Of a stretch of DNA of 64,000 nucleotides, positions 26,564 to 34,752 are shown piece by piece. The notes beneath the pieces were generated by a model. The model was not told the origin of the DNA and searched no databases. It saw nothing but the letters and a program-made list of their open reading frames with translations. Positions within the stretch are counted from its first letter, which is position 1, and every line of letters begins with the position of its first letter. The stretch is from positions 248,001-312,000 of the forward strand of contig CAWKEY010000023.1 in NCBI GenBank assembly GCA_963848675.1. The letters are read 5' to 3'. Origin of the DNA: CAWKEY01 sp963848675. GTDB lineage: Bacteria > Pseudomonadota > Gammaproteobacteria > Methylococcales > Methylomonadaceae. The translations under genes and the position numbers were made by a program.

Positions 26564-26874
26564 TTATCGTTCTGGTTTTAGTGCCGTCACCAGCGCATTT
26601 ACTTCTAGCCGGTGGCTCAAATTAATATCTGTAAAGCCGGCATCCGCCATCTGCTTTAGCGCGACTGCTGTGCGCATAACGTGATTTTCTGATTCATCAT
26701 CAAACAAATGCACAATCCAGTGTTCCAGTAAATCCAGCCGGTTTATTAGGCTGCCGCCGTTTGACCCACCAAGCGGCTCATTTCGGTTGCTAACGGGCAA
26801 ATAAGTTTGAGCATTTCATAATCCTGCCCTATTACACCGGAAAACAAGGCATCGAACTGAGTTGTAGCGGTCAT
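26564..26874 (-). pseudogene. Remnant of a methyltransferase-like gene (internal deletion)
   Basis: An ATG at 26874, overlapping the upstream DUF1244 stop (TAATG), opens MTATTQFDALFSGVIGQDYE and MLKLICPLATEMSRLVGQTA, then stops at 26746. Another frame then reads INRLDLLEHWIVHLFDDESE and ALKQMADAGFTDINLSHRLE to 26564. The first part looks like the N-terminus of a class I SAM methyltransferase and the second like its C-terminus; the central G-x-G-x-G SAM loop is absent. I infer loss of the core plus a frame change. Alternatively the second frame (78 codons, 26564-26800) may be a separate small gene. Confidence 0.45.
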
Positions 26875-27170
26875 TATTTTTCTTGTTGTCTGCGTTCAAA
26901 GGCAGCGATTTGTTCAACCGTCGCTTCGGTTTGAAAGCGGTTTTTCCATTCCTCGTAAGGCATCCCGTAGATCAATTCCCTGGCTTGATCATAAGTCATA
27001 TCGATGCTCTGCTCCGCCGCCGCAGCCAAATACCATTTTGCCAAACAATTTCTACAAAAATCTGCTAAATTCATCAAGTCGATATTTTGGACTTCAGGAT
27101 GCTTTTGTAAATGGCTGATTAGGCGTCTGAAAACCGCGGCTTCTAAATCAGTTTGTGAATGTTTATCCAT
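26874..27170 (-). CDS. DUF1244 family protein
   Basis: The 98-residue protein (start chosen at MDKHSQTDLEAAVFRRL; an upstream in-frame ATG would add four residues) matches the DUF1244 signature: PEVQNIDLMNLADFCRNCLA, then QARELIYGMPYEEWKNRFQ. Members are small soluble proteins of unknown role found across proteobacteria. It ends with a TAATG overlap onto the damaged methyltransferase-like frame. Confidence 0.85.
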   Translation of the reverse strand: MDKHSQTDLEAAVFRRLISHLQKHPEVQNIDLMNLADFCRNCLAKWYLAAAAEQSIDMTYDQARELIYGMPYEEWKNRFQTEATVEQIAAFERRQQEK

Positions 27171-27289
27171 GACCGGCTCCAAAAAATATTGAATATTTTA
27201 ACAGAAACAACTATCGAATCGTGTACATTAACGTGTAAAGATTTTACAATAGCAGACTGTTTAAGTTTGCCCAGCAGACAGCCACATTT

Positions 27290-27628
27290 ATGGAAATCCA
27301 TAGTTCATCGTTAAACTTTTCACGCGTTGGCTTTAAGCGGCCGCAAGTCGATAAAAACGAAAGCGCGCAAAAAAAAGGTCTCAGCAATGAACTTTCTGTA
27401 TCGAAAGAATCTCATACAAGAAATTTTGATCAGCCGCCGGCCCCCGTTTCCTCTTCCAAAGAGATCAAACAAAGGCTTGATCATCCCGGTTTAAACTCCC
27501 CAGCATACAACTATAAACCTACTGATGTGCGTACCTTAAAAGCACTTAATGCCTATAGCATAGCCAGTAATCAACCTGTACAGGATCAGCTTTCCGGGCT
27601 GATCGCAGGAATAGATATTTTCGCCTGA
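27290..27628 (+). CDS. Hypothetical 112-residue protein, mostly disordered
   Basis: The frame opens MEIHSSSLNFSRVGFKRPQV and is rich in Ser, Lys, Gln and Pro for the first 75 residues. It then has a compact, more ordered tail (DVRTLKALNAYSIASNQPVQ ending GLIAGIDIFA). No domain is recognised. It lies 20 bp upstream of yciB in the same direction. Coding is supported only by length and the lack of an alternative frame. Confidence 0.5.
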   Translation: MEIHSSSLNFSRVGFKRPQVDKNESAQKKGLSNELSVSKESHTRNFDQPPAPVSSSKEIKQRLDHPGLNSPAYNYKPTDVRTLKALNAYSIASNQPVQDQLSGLIAGIDIFA

Positions 27629-27648
27629 TCCTTCTTTGCAGCTAATTT

Positions 27649-28185
27649 ATGAGCCAACTTTTTGAATTTTTTCCTATTATTCTGTTTTTTATTGCCTTCA
27701 AACTTTACAACATTTTTGTCGCCACGGCTGTTGTTATTGCGGCAACGGTTTCTCAGGTCAGCTATACCTGGTTTAAACACCGGAAAGTTCAAACCATGCA
27801 ATGGATTACACTGGCTCTGATTTTGGTCATGGGTGGAGCAACGCTGTATTTACAGGATGAACAGTTTATTAAATGGAAACTCTCCATCATCGAATGGTTA
27901 TTTGGCATTGCCTTTTTAGGCAGTCAATTTATTGGCAAAAAACCTTTTATTGAAAGAATGATGTCTGCCAGCTTGACATTACCTGCACCGGTCTGGAGAC
28001 GATTAAATACCATGTGGGGCAGCTTCTTTATCAGTGTTGGCTTTATCAATCTTTATGTCATGTACCATTACAATACCGATGATTGGGTCACCTTTAAGAC
28101 TTTTGTGGTGCCAGGTTTAATGGTTGTTTTTATTCTACTGCAAATGGTTTTTTTATTTAAACATATCCCCGAATCCGAGAAATAA
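27649..28185 (+). CDS. yciB: Inner-membrane septation protein YciB (IspZ/IspA family)
   Basis: The 178-residue protein has about five membrane segments and family motifs: LFEFFPIILFFIAFKLYNIF at the N-terminus, GIAFLGSQFIGKKPFIERMM in the middle and FWINLYVMYHY-like FINLYVMYHYNTDDWVTFKT near the end. YciB works in envelope integrity and septation. It starts a run of three closely spaced genes, yciB-yciI-bolA. Confidence 0.93.
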   Translation: MSQLFEFFPIILFFIAFKLYNIFVATAVVIAATVSQVSYTWFKHRKVQTMQWITLALILVMGGATLYLQDEQFIKWKLSIIEWLFGIAFLGSQFIGKKPFIERMMSASLTLPAPVWRRLNTMWGSFFISVGFINLYVMYHYNTDDWVTFKTFVVPGLMVVFILLQMVFLFKHIPESEK

Positions 28186-28188
28186 ATC

Positions 28189-28491
28189 GTGTTGTACGCA
28201 ATTATCAGTGAAGATGTGGCGCACAGTCTGGAAAAAAGAATATCCGCCCGCCCAGCTCATCTTGCCAGACTGCAACAACTGCAAGACGCGGGAAGCCTGC
28301 TGTTAGCCGGCCCCCACCCTGCCATCGATAGTGAGAGTCCGGGCGAAGCCGGCTTTACCGGCAGCCTGGTTGTTGCCGAATTCGACAGCCTGGAAACCGC
28401 TCAGCAATGGGCCGATGCTGATCCCTACATAGCCGCTGGCGTTTATGCCAACGTGACAGTTAAACCCTTTAAAAAAGTATTTCCCCAATGA
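28189..28491 (+). CDS. yciI: YciI family protein
   Basis: The 100-residue protein starts at GTG (28189), 3 bp after the yciB stop. It shows the YciI dimeric alpha/beta-barrel signature: MLYAIISEDVAHSLEKRISA, RPAHLARLQQLQDAG, LVVAEFDSLETAQQWADADP and YANVTVKPFKKVF. The family contains a conserved His/Asp pair; the biochemical role is not settled. Its stop overlaps the bolA start by 4 bp. Confidence 0.92.
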   Translation: MLYAIISEDVAHSLEKRISARPAHLARLQQLQDAGSLLLAGPHPAIDSESPGEAGFTGSLVVAEFDSLETAQQWADADPYIAAGVYANVTVKPFKKVFPQ

Positions 28492-28763
28492 CAAGCCATG
28501 TGATTAAACAAAAATTAAATGAAGCCTTCAAGCCTCAACTGTTAGAAATTATTGATAACAGCGCAGGACATGCCAGTCATGCCGGCGCACGTAGTGGTGG
28601 CGGCCACTATCATGTAACGATTGTCGCCGATGCCTTTGAAGGCAAATCATTAGTTCAGCGCCATCAACTGGTCTATAAAGCCTTGGGCGACATGATGAAA
28701 CAACAAATTCATGCTTTAGGTATTAATGCTCTCTCACCCTCTGAAGAAACCAAAGGAAGTTAA
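28488..28763 (+). CDS. bolA: BolA/IbaG family protein
   Basis: The 91-residue protein has the BolA fold signature HASHAGARSGGGHYHVTIVA, FEGKSLVQRHQLVYKALGDM and ends in IHALGINALSPSE. BolA proteins pair with monothiol glutaredoxins in Fe-S cluster handling and stress responses. The ATG overlaps the yciI stop. The symbol is by family; it could equally be called ibaG-like. Confidence 0.88.
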   Translation: MTSHVIKQKLNEAFKPQLLEIIDNSAGHASHAGARSGGGHYHVTIVADAFEGKSLVQRHQLVYKALGDMMKQQIHALGINALSPSEETKGS

Positions 28764-28766
28764 TCA

Positions 28767-29837
28767 ATGAAAAAAACCATCATCCCACTGCTTATTGCCG
28801 GTACCGCACTACTTGCCGGTTGTGAACAGAAATCCTCTACTGATAGTGCTACAACGGCGCCACTTGTTGAAAAAGCTGATGCTGTCGCCGTCGTAAATGG
28901 CAAGTACATCAGTAAAGCCAGCTTGACTGCTCTGGAAAATGAAATCGCCCAACGCAGTCACGGACAGACTTTCCCTAAAGAAAAACTGGTCGAAGAACTG
29001 ATTCAACGAGAATTACTGGTTCAAGATGCGTTGCAAAAACAGCTGGATAAATCACCTGAATTCATAGCGCAGATAGAATCGGCAAGAAATACACTGCTTT
29101 CACAAACTAGCCTGCAAAACTACCTGAAAGCCAATCCGATCACTGATGCCGAAATAAAGGCCGAATACGACAGCAAAGTGACAGCTGAAAATGGCACCGA
29201 GTTTAAAGCGCGTCACATCCTGGTCAAAACCGAAGACGAAGCTAAAAAGCTGATCGCACAATTAGATAAGGGTGCAAAATTTGCCGATTTGGCTACCAAA
29301 CACTCGACCGACACCTCAGCACAAGGTGGTGATTTAGGCTGGTTTGTGGCAAGTCAGATGGTGGAGCCGTTCTCTAAGGCGGTTGCTGAACTTGAAAACG
29401 GCAAATACACCAAAGCGCCAGTTCAAACTCAGTTTGGTTGGCATGTGATTTTAAGAGAAAACTCACGCGCGCTGACTCCGCCGCCTCTGGAAGCAGTAAA
29501 AGATCAATTGATGCCTTATCTGCAACGTCAGAAAGTCCAAAACATGATAGAAGCCATGCGTAAACAGGCTACAGTTGAAATCCTGGTACCTTTGACCGAA
29601 GAAAAGCCAGCAACAGATGCTGCCAAATCCGAAGCACCTGCCGTTGACACAAGCAAAGCAGCAGAAACTGTAAAAGCCGTTGAAAATGCAGCCGATCAAG
29701 CGACGACAGAAGCAAGCACGAAAGCCGAAGAAGTCGTTAAAGCTGCTGAGGAAACAGCTGATAAAGCCGCCGAAGCAGTAAAATCGGCTGATAAAGCGGT
29801 AGAAGCAGTAAAAGCCTTACCCGTTGAGAAAAAATAA
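28767..29837 (+). CDS. Periplasmic peptidyl-prolyl cis-trans isomerase lipoprotein (PpiC/SurA type)
   Basis: The 356-residue protein has a lipoprotein signal (LIAGTALLAGC), a SurA/PrsA-like N-terminal helical region, and a parvulin domain at about 125-240 (EFKARHILVKTEDEAKKLIA, STDTSAQGGDLGWFVASQMV, QTQFGWHVILRENSRALTPP). The last 75 residues are a low-complexity Ala/Lys/Glu helix. It helps fold exported proteins. It follows bolA by 3 bp and is closed by a strong terminator. Confidence 0.9.
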   Translation: MKKTIIPLLIAGTALLAGCEQKSSTDSATTAPLVEKADAVAVVNGKYISKASLTALENEIAQRSHGQTFPKEKLVEELIQRELLVQDALQKQLDKSPEFIAQIESARNTLLSQTSLQNYLKANPITDAEIKAEYDSKVTAENGTEFKARHILVKTEDEAKKLIAQLDKGAKFADLATKHSTDTSAQGGDLGWFVASQMVEPFSKAVAELENGKYTKAPVQTQFGWHVILRENSRALTPPPLEAVKDQLMPYLQRQKVQNMIEAMRKQATVEILVPLTEEKPATDAAKSEAPAVDTSKAAETVKAVENAADQATTEASTKAEEVVKAAEETADKAAEAVKSADKAVEAVKALPVEKK

Positions 29838-29855
29838 TTTTCTTTAAGCTGACGT

Positions 29856-29883
29856 AAAAAGGGCGGTTTACCGCCCTTTTTTT
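29856..29883 (+). terminator. Rho-independent terminator after the yciB-yciI-bolA-PPIase unit
   Basis: GGGCGG (29861-29866) pairs with CCGCCC (29871-29876) around a TTTA loop, preceded by AAAAA and followed by TTTTTTT. The A-tract makes it usable in both directions, so it may also end the convergent sdh operon. Confidence 0.92.
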
Positions 29884-29894
29884 ATGCGTTATTC

Positions 29895-30089
29895 TTAAAT
29901 AACCCTAAATGGATTAGGCTTGGGATTGGCGATGAGCCTCAGCACCAATCTAATATCCTCTTCGAGATTATTGAGAGCGGTGTAAAGTTCTTCGTTGTCG
30001 TATTGCTCATCAAAATGAAAAGACTCAATCGAAAAGAGCACTTCGCTTAATTTGGTTTTTAGATTTTCTCTGTCCACTTTTTTACTCAA
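29895..30089 (-). CDS. Small protein of unknown function at the end of the sdh operon
   Basis: The 64-residue frame starts at TTG and reads through acidic, helical sequence (YDNEELYTALNNLEEDIRLV) to PNPFRVI. It follows sdhE by 17 bp and ends just before a bidirectional terminator. No family is recognised. Its position suggests co-transcription with sdhCDAB-sdhE. Confidence 0.5.
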   Translation of the reverse strand: MSKKVDRENLKTKLSEVLFSIESFHFDEQYDNEELYTALNNLEEDIRLVLRLIANPKPNPFRVI

Positions 30090-30106
30090 TAAACCCTGCC
30101 AGGTGC

Positions 30107-30355
30107 CTAAATTTTGGAGGTTCGCAGATTTCTGATGGTCTTGACCATATCGGCCAGATTTTCGGCTACCGGCAGCCTTTCTCCCATTAAATAAAGCAGC
30201 AATTCGCTATCTTCCAGCGCTAGCAGTTCGACAAAAGCCGACTTTTCCTGCTCATTGGCGGCAGGATAGCCGGCTTCAAGATAGTGCTCCAGCACTATAT
30301 CCAACTCCAGGGTGCCTCGCCTGCACTGCCACCTCAATTTATTAAGAGCGTCCAT
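30107..30355 (-). CDS. sdhE: Succinate dehydrogenase flavinylation factor SdhE (CptB)
   Basis: The 82-residue protein has the SdhE signature: LRWQCRRGTLELDIVLEHYL with the RGxxE-like RRGTLELD and the later FVELLALEDSELLLYLMG. SdhE promotes covalent FAD attachment to SdhA. It overlaps the sdhB stop by 1 nt. Confidence 0.94.
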   Translation of the reverse strand: MDALNKLRWQCRRGTLELDIVLEHYLEAGYPAANEQEKSAFVELLALEDSELLLYLMGERLPVAENLADMVKTIRNLRTSKI

Positions 30356-31140
30356 TAGCCCTGCTGTTTCTGGATAATCATTTTCTTGGTTTCAGCTATG
30401 GCTTGTGCAGGATTGAGCCCTTTTGGACAGGTATCGGTGCAATTCATAATGGTATGGCAACGATAAAGCTTGAACGATTCATCGAGCTCATCCAAACGTA
30501 CGCTGGTGTTTTCATCACGGCTATCCACCAGCCAGCGATACGCTTGCAGCAGAATAGCGGGGCCCAAATAACGATCACTGTTCCACCAATAGCTTGGACA
30601 ACTGGTAGAGCAGCAGGCGCACAATACGCATTCGTAAAGGCCATCCAGCTTGGCGCGCTCTTCCTTGCTTTGCAGCCGTTCGGTAGTTTCTGGAGCCGGT
30701 GTCTGGGTTTCCAGCCATGGCTTGATCGAGGCGTATTGTTCAAAAAAATGCGTCATGTCCGCAACCAGATCTTTCACCACGGACATGTGCGGCAATGGAT
30801 AGATTTTGATAGTGCCAGGATAGTCGTCGATGGCTTTAGTGCAGGCCAGGGTATTTTTACCATTGATAGTCATGGCGCAGGAGCCGCACACGCCTTCCCG
30901 GCATGAACGCCGGAATGTTAAGGTCGTGTCGATTTCGTTCTTGATTTTAAGAATGGCATCGAGCACCATCGGCCCGCAGTTGTCCATATCCAACTCGTAG
31001 GCATCAATGCGCGGATTTTCGCCCGAGTCTGGATCCCACCGGTAAACTTCAAAGCGGCGTGTTTTTGTTGCACCTGCGGGGGCTTTAAAGGTTTTGCCCC
31101 CTTTCAATACCGAATTTTTGGGTAGCGTGAACTCAACCAT
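30355..31140 (-). CDS. sdhB: Succinate dehydrogenase iron-sulfur subunit
   Basis: The 261-residue protein contains the [2Fe-2S] ligands (CREGVCGSCAMTINGKNTLA then C) and the C-terminal ferredoxin-like sets (CVLCACCSTSCPSYWWN and CHTIMNCTDTCPKGLNPAQA). It passes electrons from FAD to quinone. It overlaps the sdhA stop by 1 nt (TAATG). Confidence 0.97.
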   Translation of the reverse strand: MVEFTLPKNSVLKGGKTFKAPAGATKTRRFEVYRWDPDSGENPRIDAYELDMDNCGPMVLDAILKIKNEIDTTLTFRRSCREGVCGSCAMTINGKNTLACTKAIDDYPGTIKIYPLPHMSVVKDLVADMTHFFEQYASIKPWLETQTPAPETTERLQSKEERAKLDGLYECVLCACCSTSCPSYWWNSDRYLGPAILLQAYRWLVDSRDENTSVRLDELDESFKLYRCHTIMNCTDTCPKGLNPAQAIAETKKMIIQKQQG

Positions 31141-32924
31141 TAGTAAACCCTCTCTTTGGGTGGAATAACTTCAACTTCATCAGTTAATGTGTAGAGATGA
31201 ACCGGTCTGTAGTCAATGGTGACTTTATCGTCATTGAGCCAGAGCAGGGAATGCTTTAGCCAGTTGACATCATCGCGTTTACTGAAATCCTCGCGCGCAT
31301 GCCCTCCCCGGCTTTCCTTACGATTTCCGGCCGCAGTGATGGCTACCAGAGCTTGCCCCAGCAAATTATCCAGCTCCAGGGTTTCCACCAGGTCGGTATT
31401 CCAAATCAACGACTTGTCCGTGACTTTAACATCGGCAAAGGATTTTTTGACGTCTGCCATTTGTTGAATGCCCTCATCCAAAGTGGCACCAGTCCGGAAT
31501 ACCGCGGCTTTACTCTGCATAACCTTCTGCATGGCCAAACGAATTTCAGCGGTGTTGCGAGTGCCGTCGGCGTTACGAATTTTATCAAAGCGTGCAATCG
31601 CCTTATCGCAGGCGTTCTCTGGCAATGGCTTATGCGCAGTACCTGGTTTAATCAATTCCGCGCAGCGTATGGCTGCGGAACGGCCAAACACCACCAAATC
31701 CAGCAACGAGTTGGAGCCTAAACGGTTGGCGCCATGCACGGAGACACACGCCGCTTCACCAATCGCCATCAGCCCCGGTACAATCTTGTCGGGATCACCG
31801 TCTTTCAGGGTGACCACTTCAGCCTTGTAGTTGGTAGGAATGCCGCCCATGTTGTAATGTGCGGTTGGCAGAACCGGAATCGGTTCCTTGGTTACATCGA
31901 CACCGGCAAAAATTCGCGCAGTTTCGGCGATGCCTGGTAATCTTTCATAAATGATTGCCGGATCCAGATGCTCGATGTGCAGGTAGATATGATCTTTTAA
32001 TGGCCCTACGCCTCGGCCTTCGTTGATTTCGATGGTCATGGCGCGACTGACCACGTCGCGAGAAGCCAAATCTTTGGCCGATGGCGCGTAGCGTTCCATG
32101 AAGCGTTCGCCTTCGGAGTTGGTTAGATAACCGCCCTCGCCTCTTACGCCTTCAGTAATCAAACAGCCTGAGCCATAAATACCCGTCGGGTGAAACTGGA
32201 TGAACTCCATGTCCTGTAACGGTAAACCGGCACGCAAGACCATGGCGTTACCGTCGCCCGTAACGGTGTGCGCGGATGTGCAGGAAAAATAACTGCGGCC
32301 GTAACCACCGGTCGCCAGCACGGTCATCTGCCCCTTGAACAGATGCAAGGAGCCGTCTTCCAGGCACCAGGCCAGAACGCCCCGGCATTCCTCGCCATCC
32401 ATGATTAAATCCAGGGCGACGTACTCAACGAAGAATTCGGCGTTATGCTTCAGTGCTTGTTGGTATAAGGTATGCAAAATGGCATGACCTGTCTTGTCAG
32501 CCGCCGCACATGTGCGTTGCGCCTGGCCTTTACCGTAGTGGGTGGACATGCCGCCAAAGGCGCGTTGATAAATCTTGCCTTCGGGCGTTCTCGAGAACGG
32601 CACGCCATAATGTTCCAGTTCGATAATGGCCGGGATGGCCTCACGGCACATATATTCAATCGCATCCTGGTCACCGAGCCAATCGGAGCCTTTAACCGTG
32701 TCATACATGTGAAAACGCCAGTCATCTTCACCCATATTACCCAAGGCTGCGCTGATACCGCCTTGTGCAGCGACGGTATGGCTGCGGGTGGGAAACACCT
32801 TGCTGATGCAGGCCGTTTTCAGACCTTTTTCTACCATGCCAAAGGTGGCTCTCAAGCCCGCGCCACCTGCGCCCACGACGACCACGTCGTGTTGATGTTC
32901 GATAATCTTGTAGTTTGCCGACAT
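31140..32924 (-). CDS. sdhA: Succinate dehydrogenase flavoprotein subunit
   Basis: The 594-residue protein has the FAD-binding VVVGAGGAGLRATFGM, the flavinylation segment RSHTVAAQGGISAALGN (His in SHTVAAQGG), the active-site region STHYGKGQAQRTCAAADKTG and the substrate-binding HPTGIYGSGCLITEG. It oxidises succinate to fumarate in the TCA cycle and respiratory complex II. Confidence 0.98.
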   Translation of the reverse strand: MSANYKIIEHQHDVVVVGAGGAGLRATFGMVEKGLKTACISKVFPTRSHTVAAQGGISAALGNMGEDDWRFHMYDTVKGSDWLGDQDAIEYMCREAIPAIIELEHYGVPFSRTPEGKIYQRAFGGMSTHYGKGQAQRTCAAADKTGHAILHTLYQQALKHNAEFFVEYVALDLIMDGEECRGVLAWCLEDGSLHLFKGQMTVLATGGYGRSYFSCTSAHTVTGDGNAMVLRAGLPLQDMEFIQFHPTGIYGSGCLITEGVRGEGGYLTNSEGERFMERYAPSAKDLASRDVVSRAMTIEINEGRGVGPLKDHIYLHIEHLDPAIIYERLPGIAETARIFAGVDVTKEPIPVLPTAHYNMGGIPTNYKAEVVTLKDGDPDKIVPGLMAIGEAACVSVHGANRLGSNSLLDLVVFGRSAAIRCAELIKPGTAHKPLPENACDKAIARFDKIRNADGTRNTAEIRLAMQKVMQSKAAVFRTGATLDEGIQQMADVKKSFADVKVTDKSLIWNTDLVETLELDNLLGQALVAITAAGNRKESRGGHAREDFSKRDDVNWLKHSLLWLNDDKVTIDYRPVHLYTLTDEVEVIPPKERVY

Positions 32925-32927
32925 GAG

Positions 32928-33308
32928 TTATCCTATTAAAAGTATGCGGAAGATCGCGAGCAGTGCCGCAAGTCCTAAAACAATAAAAATCAGATTGGTT
33001 GCCCAAATCGATTTTTCTCTAATGGCAATGGTGGAGACATAATCCTCCAGAACCACTTGCACGCCGAGCGCGGCATGGTAAATCACCGCCAAAGTCCAGG
33101 CCAAAATGACGATAGCGTTAAGAGGCGACGACAGCCAGGCCAGCGTGTCGGCGTAGGGAGCATTAAGCGCCTTATCCAGCAAAACGATCAGCCAAAACGA
33201 TAAAGGCACCAGTGCCACAGCCGTCATCCGCTGATACCACCAATGGCGGCTGGCTTTATCTACCAAGAGCAATTCAGGCAATTTGTCGAGCAATGCTTTG
33301 TAATCCAT
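32928..33308 (-). CDS. sdhD: Succinate dehydrogenase membrane anchor subunit D
   Basis: The 126-residue protein has three hydrophobic segments (TAVALVPLSFWLIVLLDKAL, NAIVILAWTLAVIYHAALGV, LIFIVLGLAALLAIFRILLI). The His of IYHAALGVQVVLEDYV is at the usual heme ligand position, and LEDY is the family motif. It lies between sdhC and sdhA. Confidence 0.94.
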   Translation of the reverse strand: MDYKALLDKLPELLLVDKASRHWWYQRMTAVALVPLSFWLIVLLDKALNAPYADTLAWLSSPLNAIVILAWTLAVIYHAALGVQVVLEDYVSTIAIREKSIWATNLIFIVLGLAALLAIFRILLIG

Positions 33309-33317
33309 AACAGCTCC

Positions 33318-33695
33318 TTAGAAAATAATGAAGGTAAACAGTGTCAGTGCGAGTGACGCTATCAGCTCGTAGACGGCGAATTTATTGAGGGTAGCGTTGG
33401 CAAATGAAGCGCCGACATCCCAAATCAAATGGCGAATGCCGTGACATAAATGGAAAAACAAGGCATAGATGAAGCCCCAGTACACCAGTTTGAACAGCCA
33501 AAACGACATAAATGCCTGCATGGCATCATAGGTATCCTGCCCTACCGCGATGGCGAACAGCACATACACAAATAAAACCAGCCCCATCGACAGCATGACG
33601 CCGGTCATGCGATGTGTAATGGAAATAATGCCGGTCAAGGGGAGTCTGTAGACTTGTAAATGGGGGGAAAGGGGTCTGTTAGTATTATTTGCCAT
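33318..33695 (-). CDS. sdhC: Succinate dehydrogenase cytochrome b556 subunit C
   Basis: The 125-residue protein starts MANNTNRPLSPHLQVYRLPL and has the SdhC motif TGIISITHRMTGVMLSMGLV (Ser/Arg near the quinone site) and the heme-binding LFFHLCHGIRHLIWDVG. It is the first gene of the sdh operon. Confidence 0.95.
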   Translation of the reverse strand: MANNTNRPLSPHLQVYRLPLTGIISITHRMTGVMLSMGLVLFVYVLFAIAVGQDTYDAMQAFMSFWLFKLVYWGFIYALFFHLCHGIRHLIWDVGASFANATLNKFAVYELIASLALTLFTFIIF

Positions 33696-33923
33696 ATTTT
33701 TTCCTATATGCAGTTCTGCATAATTAGTTAATAGTCCTTGTTCATCAACAACGGTTTTTGATAGCCGTCATCCCACTTGGTTAAGTTGAATTCATATATT
33801 GCATAAGGCCATAGAGTACCAGTAGCAGGGTAATGCAGGAGCACGCCCGAGAACCAATAATCTGACCCTCCAGGCACTCCAGATGATCAAGGGATGCAAT
33901 GTCGTTATTGGTTTTGAATAGTT
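33696..33923. other. Upstream region of sdhC
   Basis: This 228-bp gap must hold the sdh promoter, but no unambiguous -35/-10 pair or operator could be identified by eye. Confidence 0.3.
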
Positions 33924-34097
33924 TTAAAAGTCAATACAGCGGCCGTGCTTTTCCCAGTCGCCAAAGCGGGTCGGCTCCGGCCCTTTAAAGCCACCGATTT
34001 CTTCAACTGCCTGGGATGGCGATGATTCTGTATCGTTCGCCGGTTGTATGGGTTTATCCTGATGAATGACAGGGTCTTGATTTTTTTGTTTTTGCAT
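33924..34097 (-). CDS. DUF1674 protein, SDHAF4-like succinate dehydrogenase assembly factor
   Basis: From the ATG at 34097 the 57-residue protein is disordered until its C-terminal motif EIGGFKGPEPTRFGDWEKHG followed by RCIDF, the hallmark of DUF1674. In mitochondria this family (SDHAF4/Sdh8) binds flavinylated SdhA and shields it before complex II assembly. The gene lies directly upstream of sdhCDAB, which supports the same job here. A TTG seven codons earlier is a possible alternative start. Confidence 0.82.
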   Translation of the reverse strand: MQKQKNQDPVIHQDKPIQPANDTESSPSQAVEEIGGFKGPEPTRFGDWEKHGRCIDF

Positions 34098-34171
34098 GAA
34101 GGTCAGATGACTTGACAATAAGGCATATTATACAAGTGTTTCTCAGCTCATTGATAAAAAAACTCACTGAA

Positions 34172-34750
34172 TCAAAGCAGATATTTATAAACGATGCCGC
34201 CAAAAACTACCAAAGCAACAGTAGCCCAGCCCAGTCTGTCCATATAGTCACGCAATTTTGATTGCAACTTTTCGCCGCCCGCAGCCATAAGCATGGCAAC
34301 CAGAAAAAAACGCGCTCCCCTGCCAATCGAAGAAGCTACAACAAAAGGCAGAAACACCATGTTCAATGTACCTGCGGCAATGGTAAAAACTTTATAAGGG
34401 ATGGGGGAGAAACCGGCAACAAAAATGGCCCAAAACCCCCATTCCTCAAACCAGCGTTTGGCCAACAAATAACTTTCCCAATAATGCGTAGTCTGCAACC
34501 ACGGCGCAATGCTGTCGAACATCAAAAAACCGATCAAGTAACCGCAAATACCGCCAATAACCGATGCGATAGTAGTAAATGCTGCAAAGCGCAGAGCTTT
34601 ATCGGGCTGGGATAAAGCCATGGGCACCAGCATTACATCTGGCGGGATCGGAAAAAATGAAGATTCAGCAAAGCTAACCGCGCACAAATATTTAACAGCG
34701 TGCCGGTGTTTGGACCACAGCAGCACTTTATCGTACAGTTTTTGAAACAT
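34172..34750 (-). CDS. yqaA: YqaA/DedA-family membrane protein
   Basis: The 192-residue protein has the VTT/SNARE-associated features: AVSFAESSFFPIPPDVMLVP, a membrane segment with TTIASVIGGICGYLIGFLMF, FSPIPYKVFTIAAGTLNMVF and a GRGARFFLVAML motif. The family is linked to lipid flipping and envelope homeostasis. It starts 2 bp after the pcm stop and probably shares its transcript. Confidence 0.88.
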   Translation of the reverse strand: MFQKLYDKVLLWSKHRHAVKYLCAVSFAESSFFPIPPDVMLVPMALSQPDKALRFAAFTTIASVIGGICGYLIGFLMFDSIAPWLQTTHYWESYLLAKRWFEEWGFWAIFVAGFSPIPYKVFTIAAGTLNMVFLPFVVASSIGRGARFFLVAMLMAAGGEKLQSKLRDYMDRLGWATVALVVFGGIVYKYLL

Positions 34751-34752
34751 AT

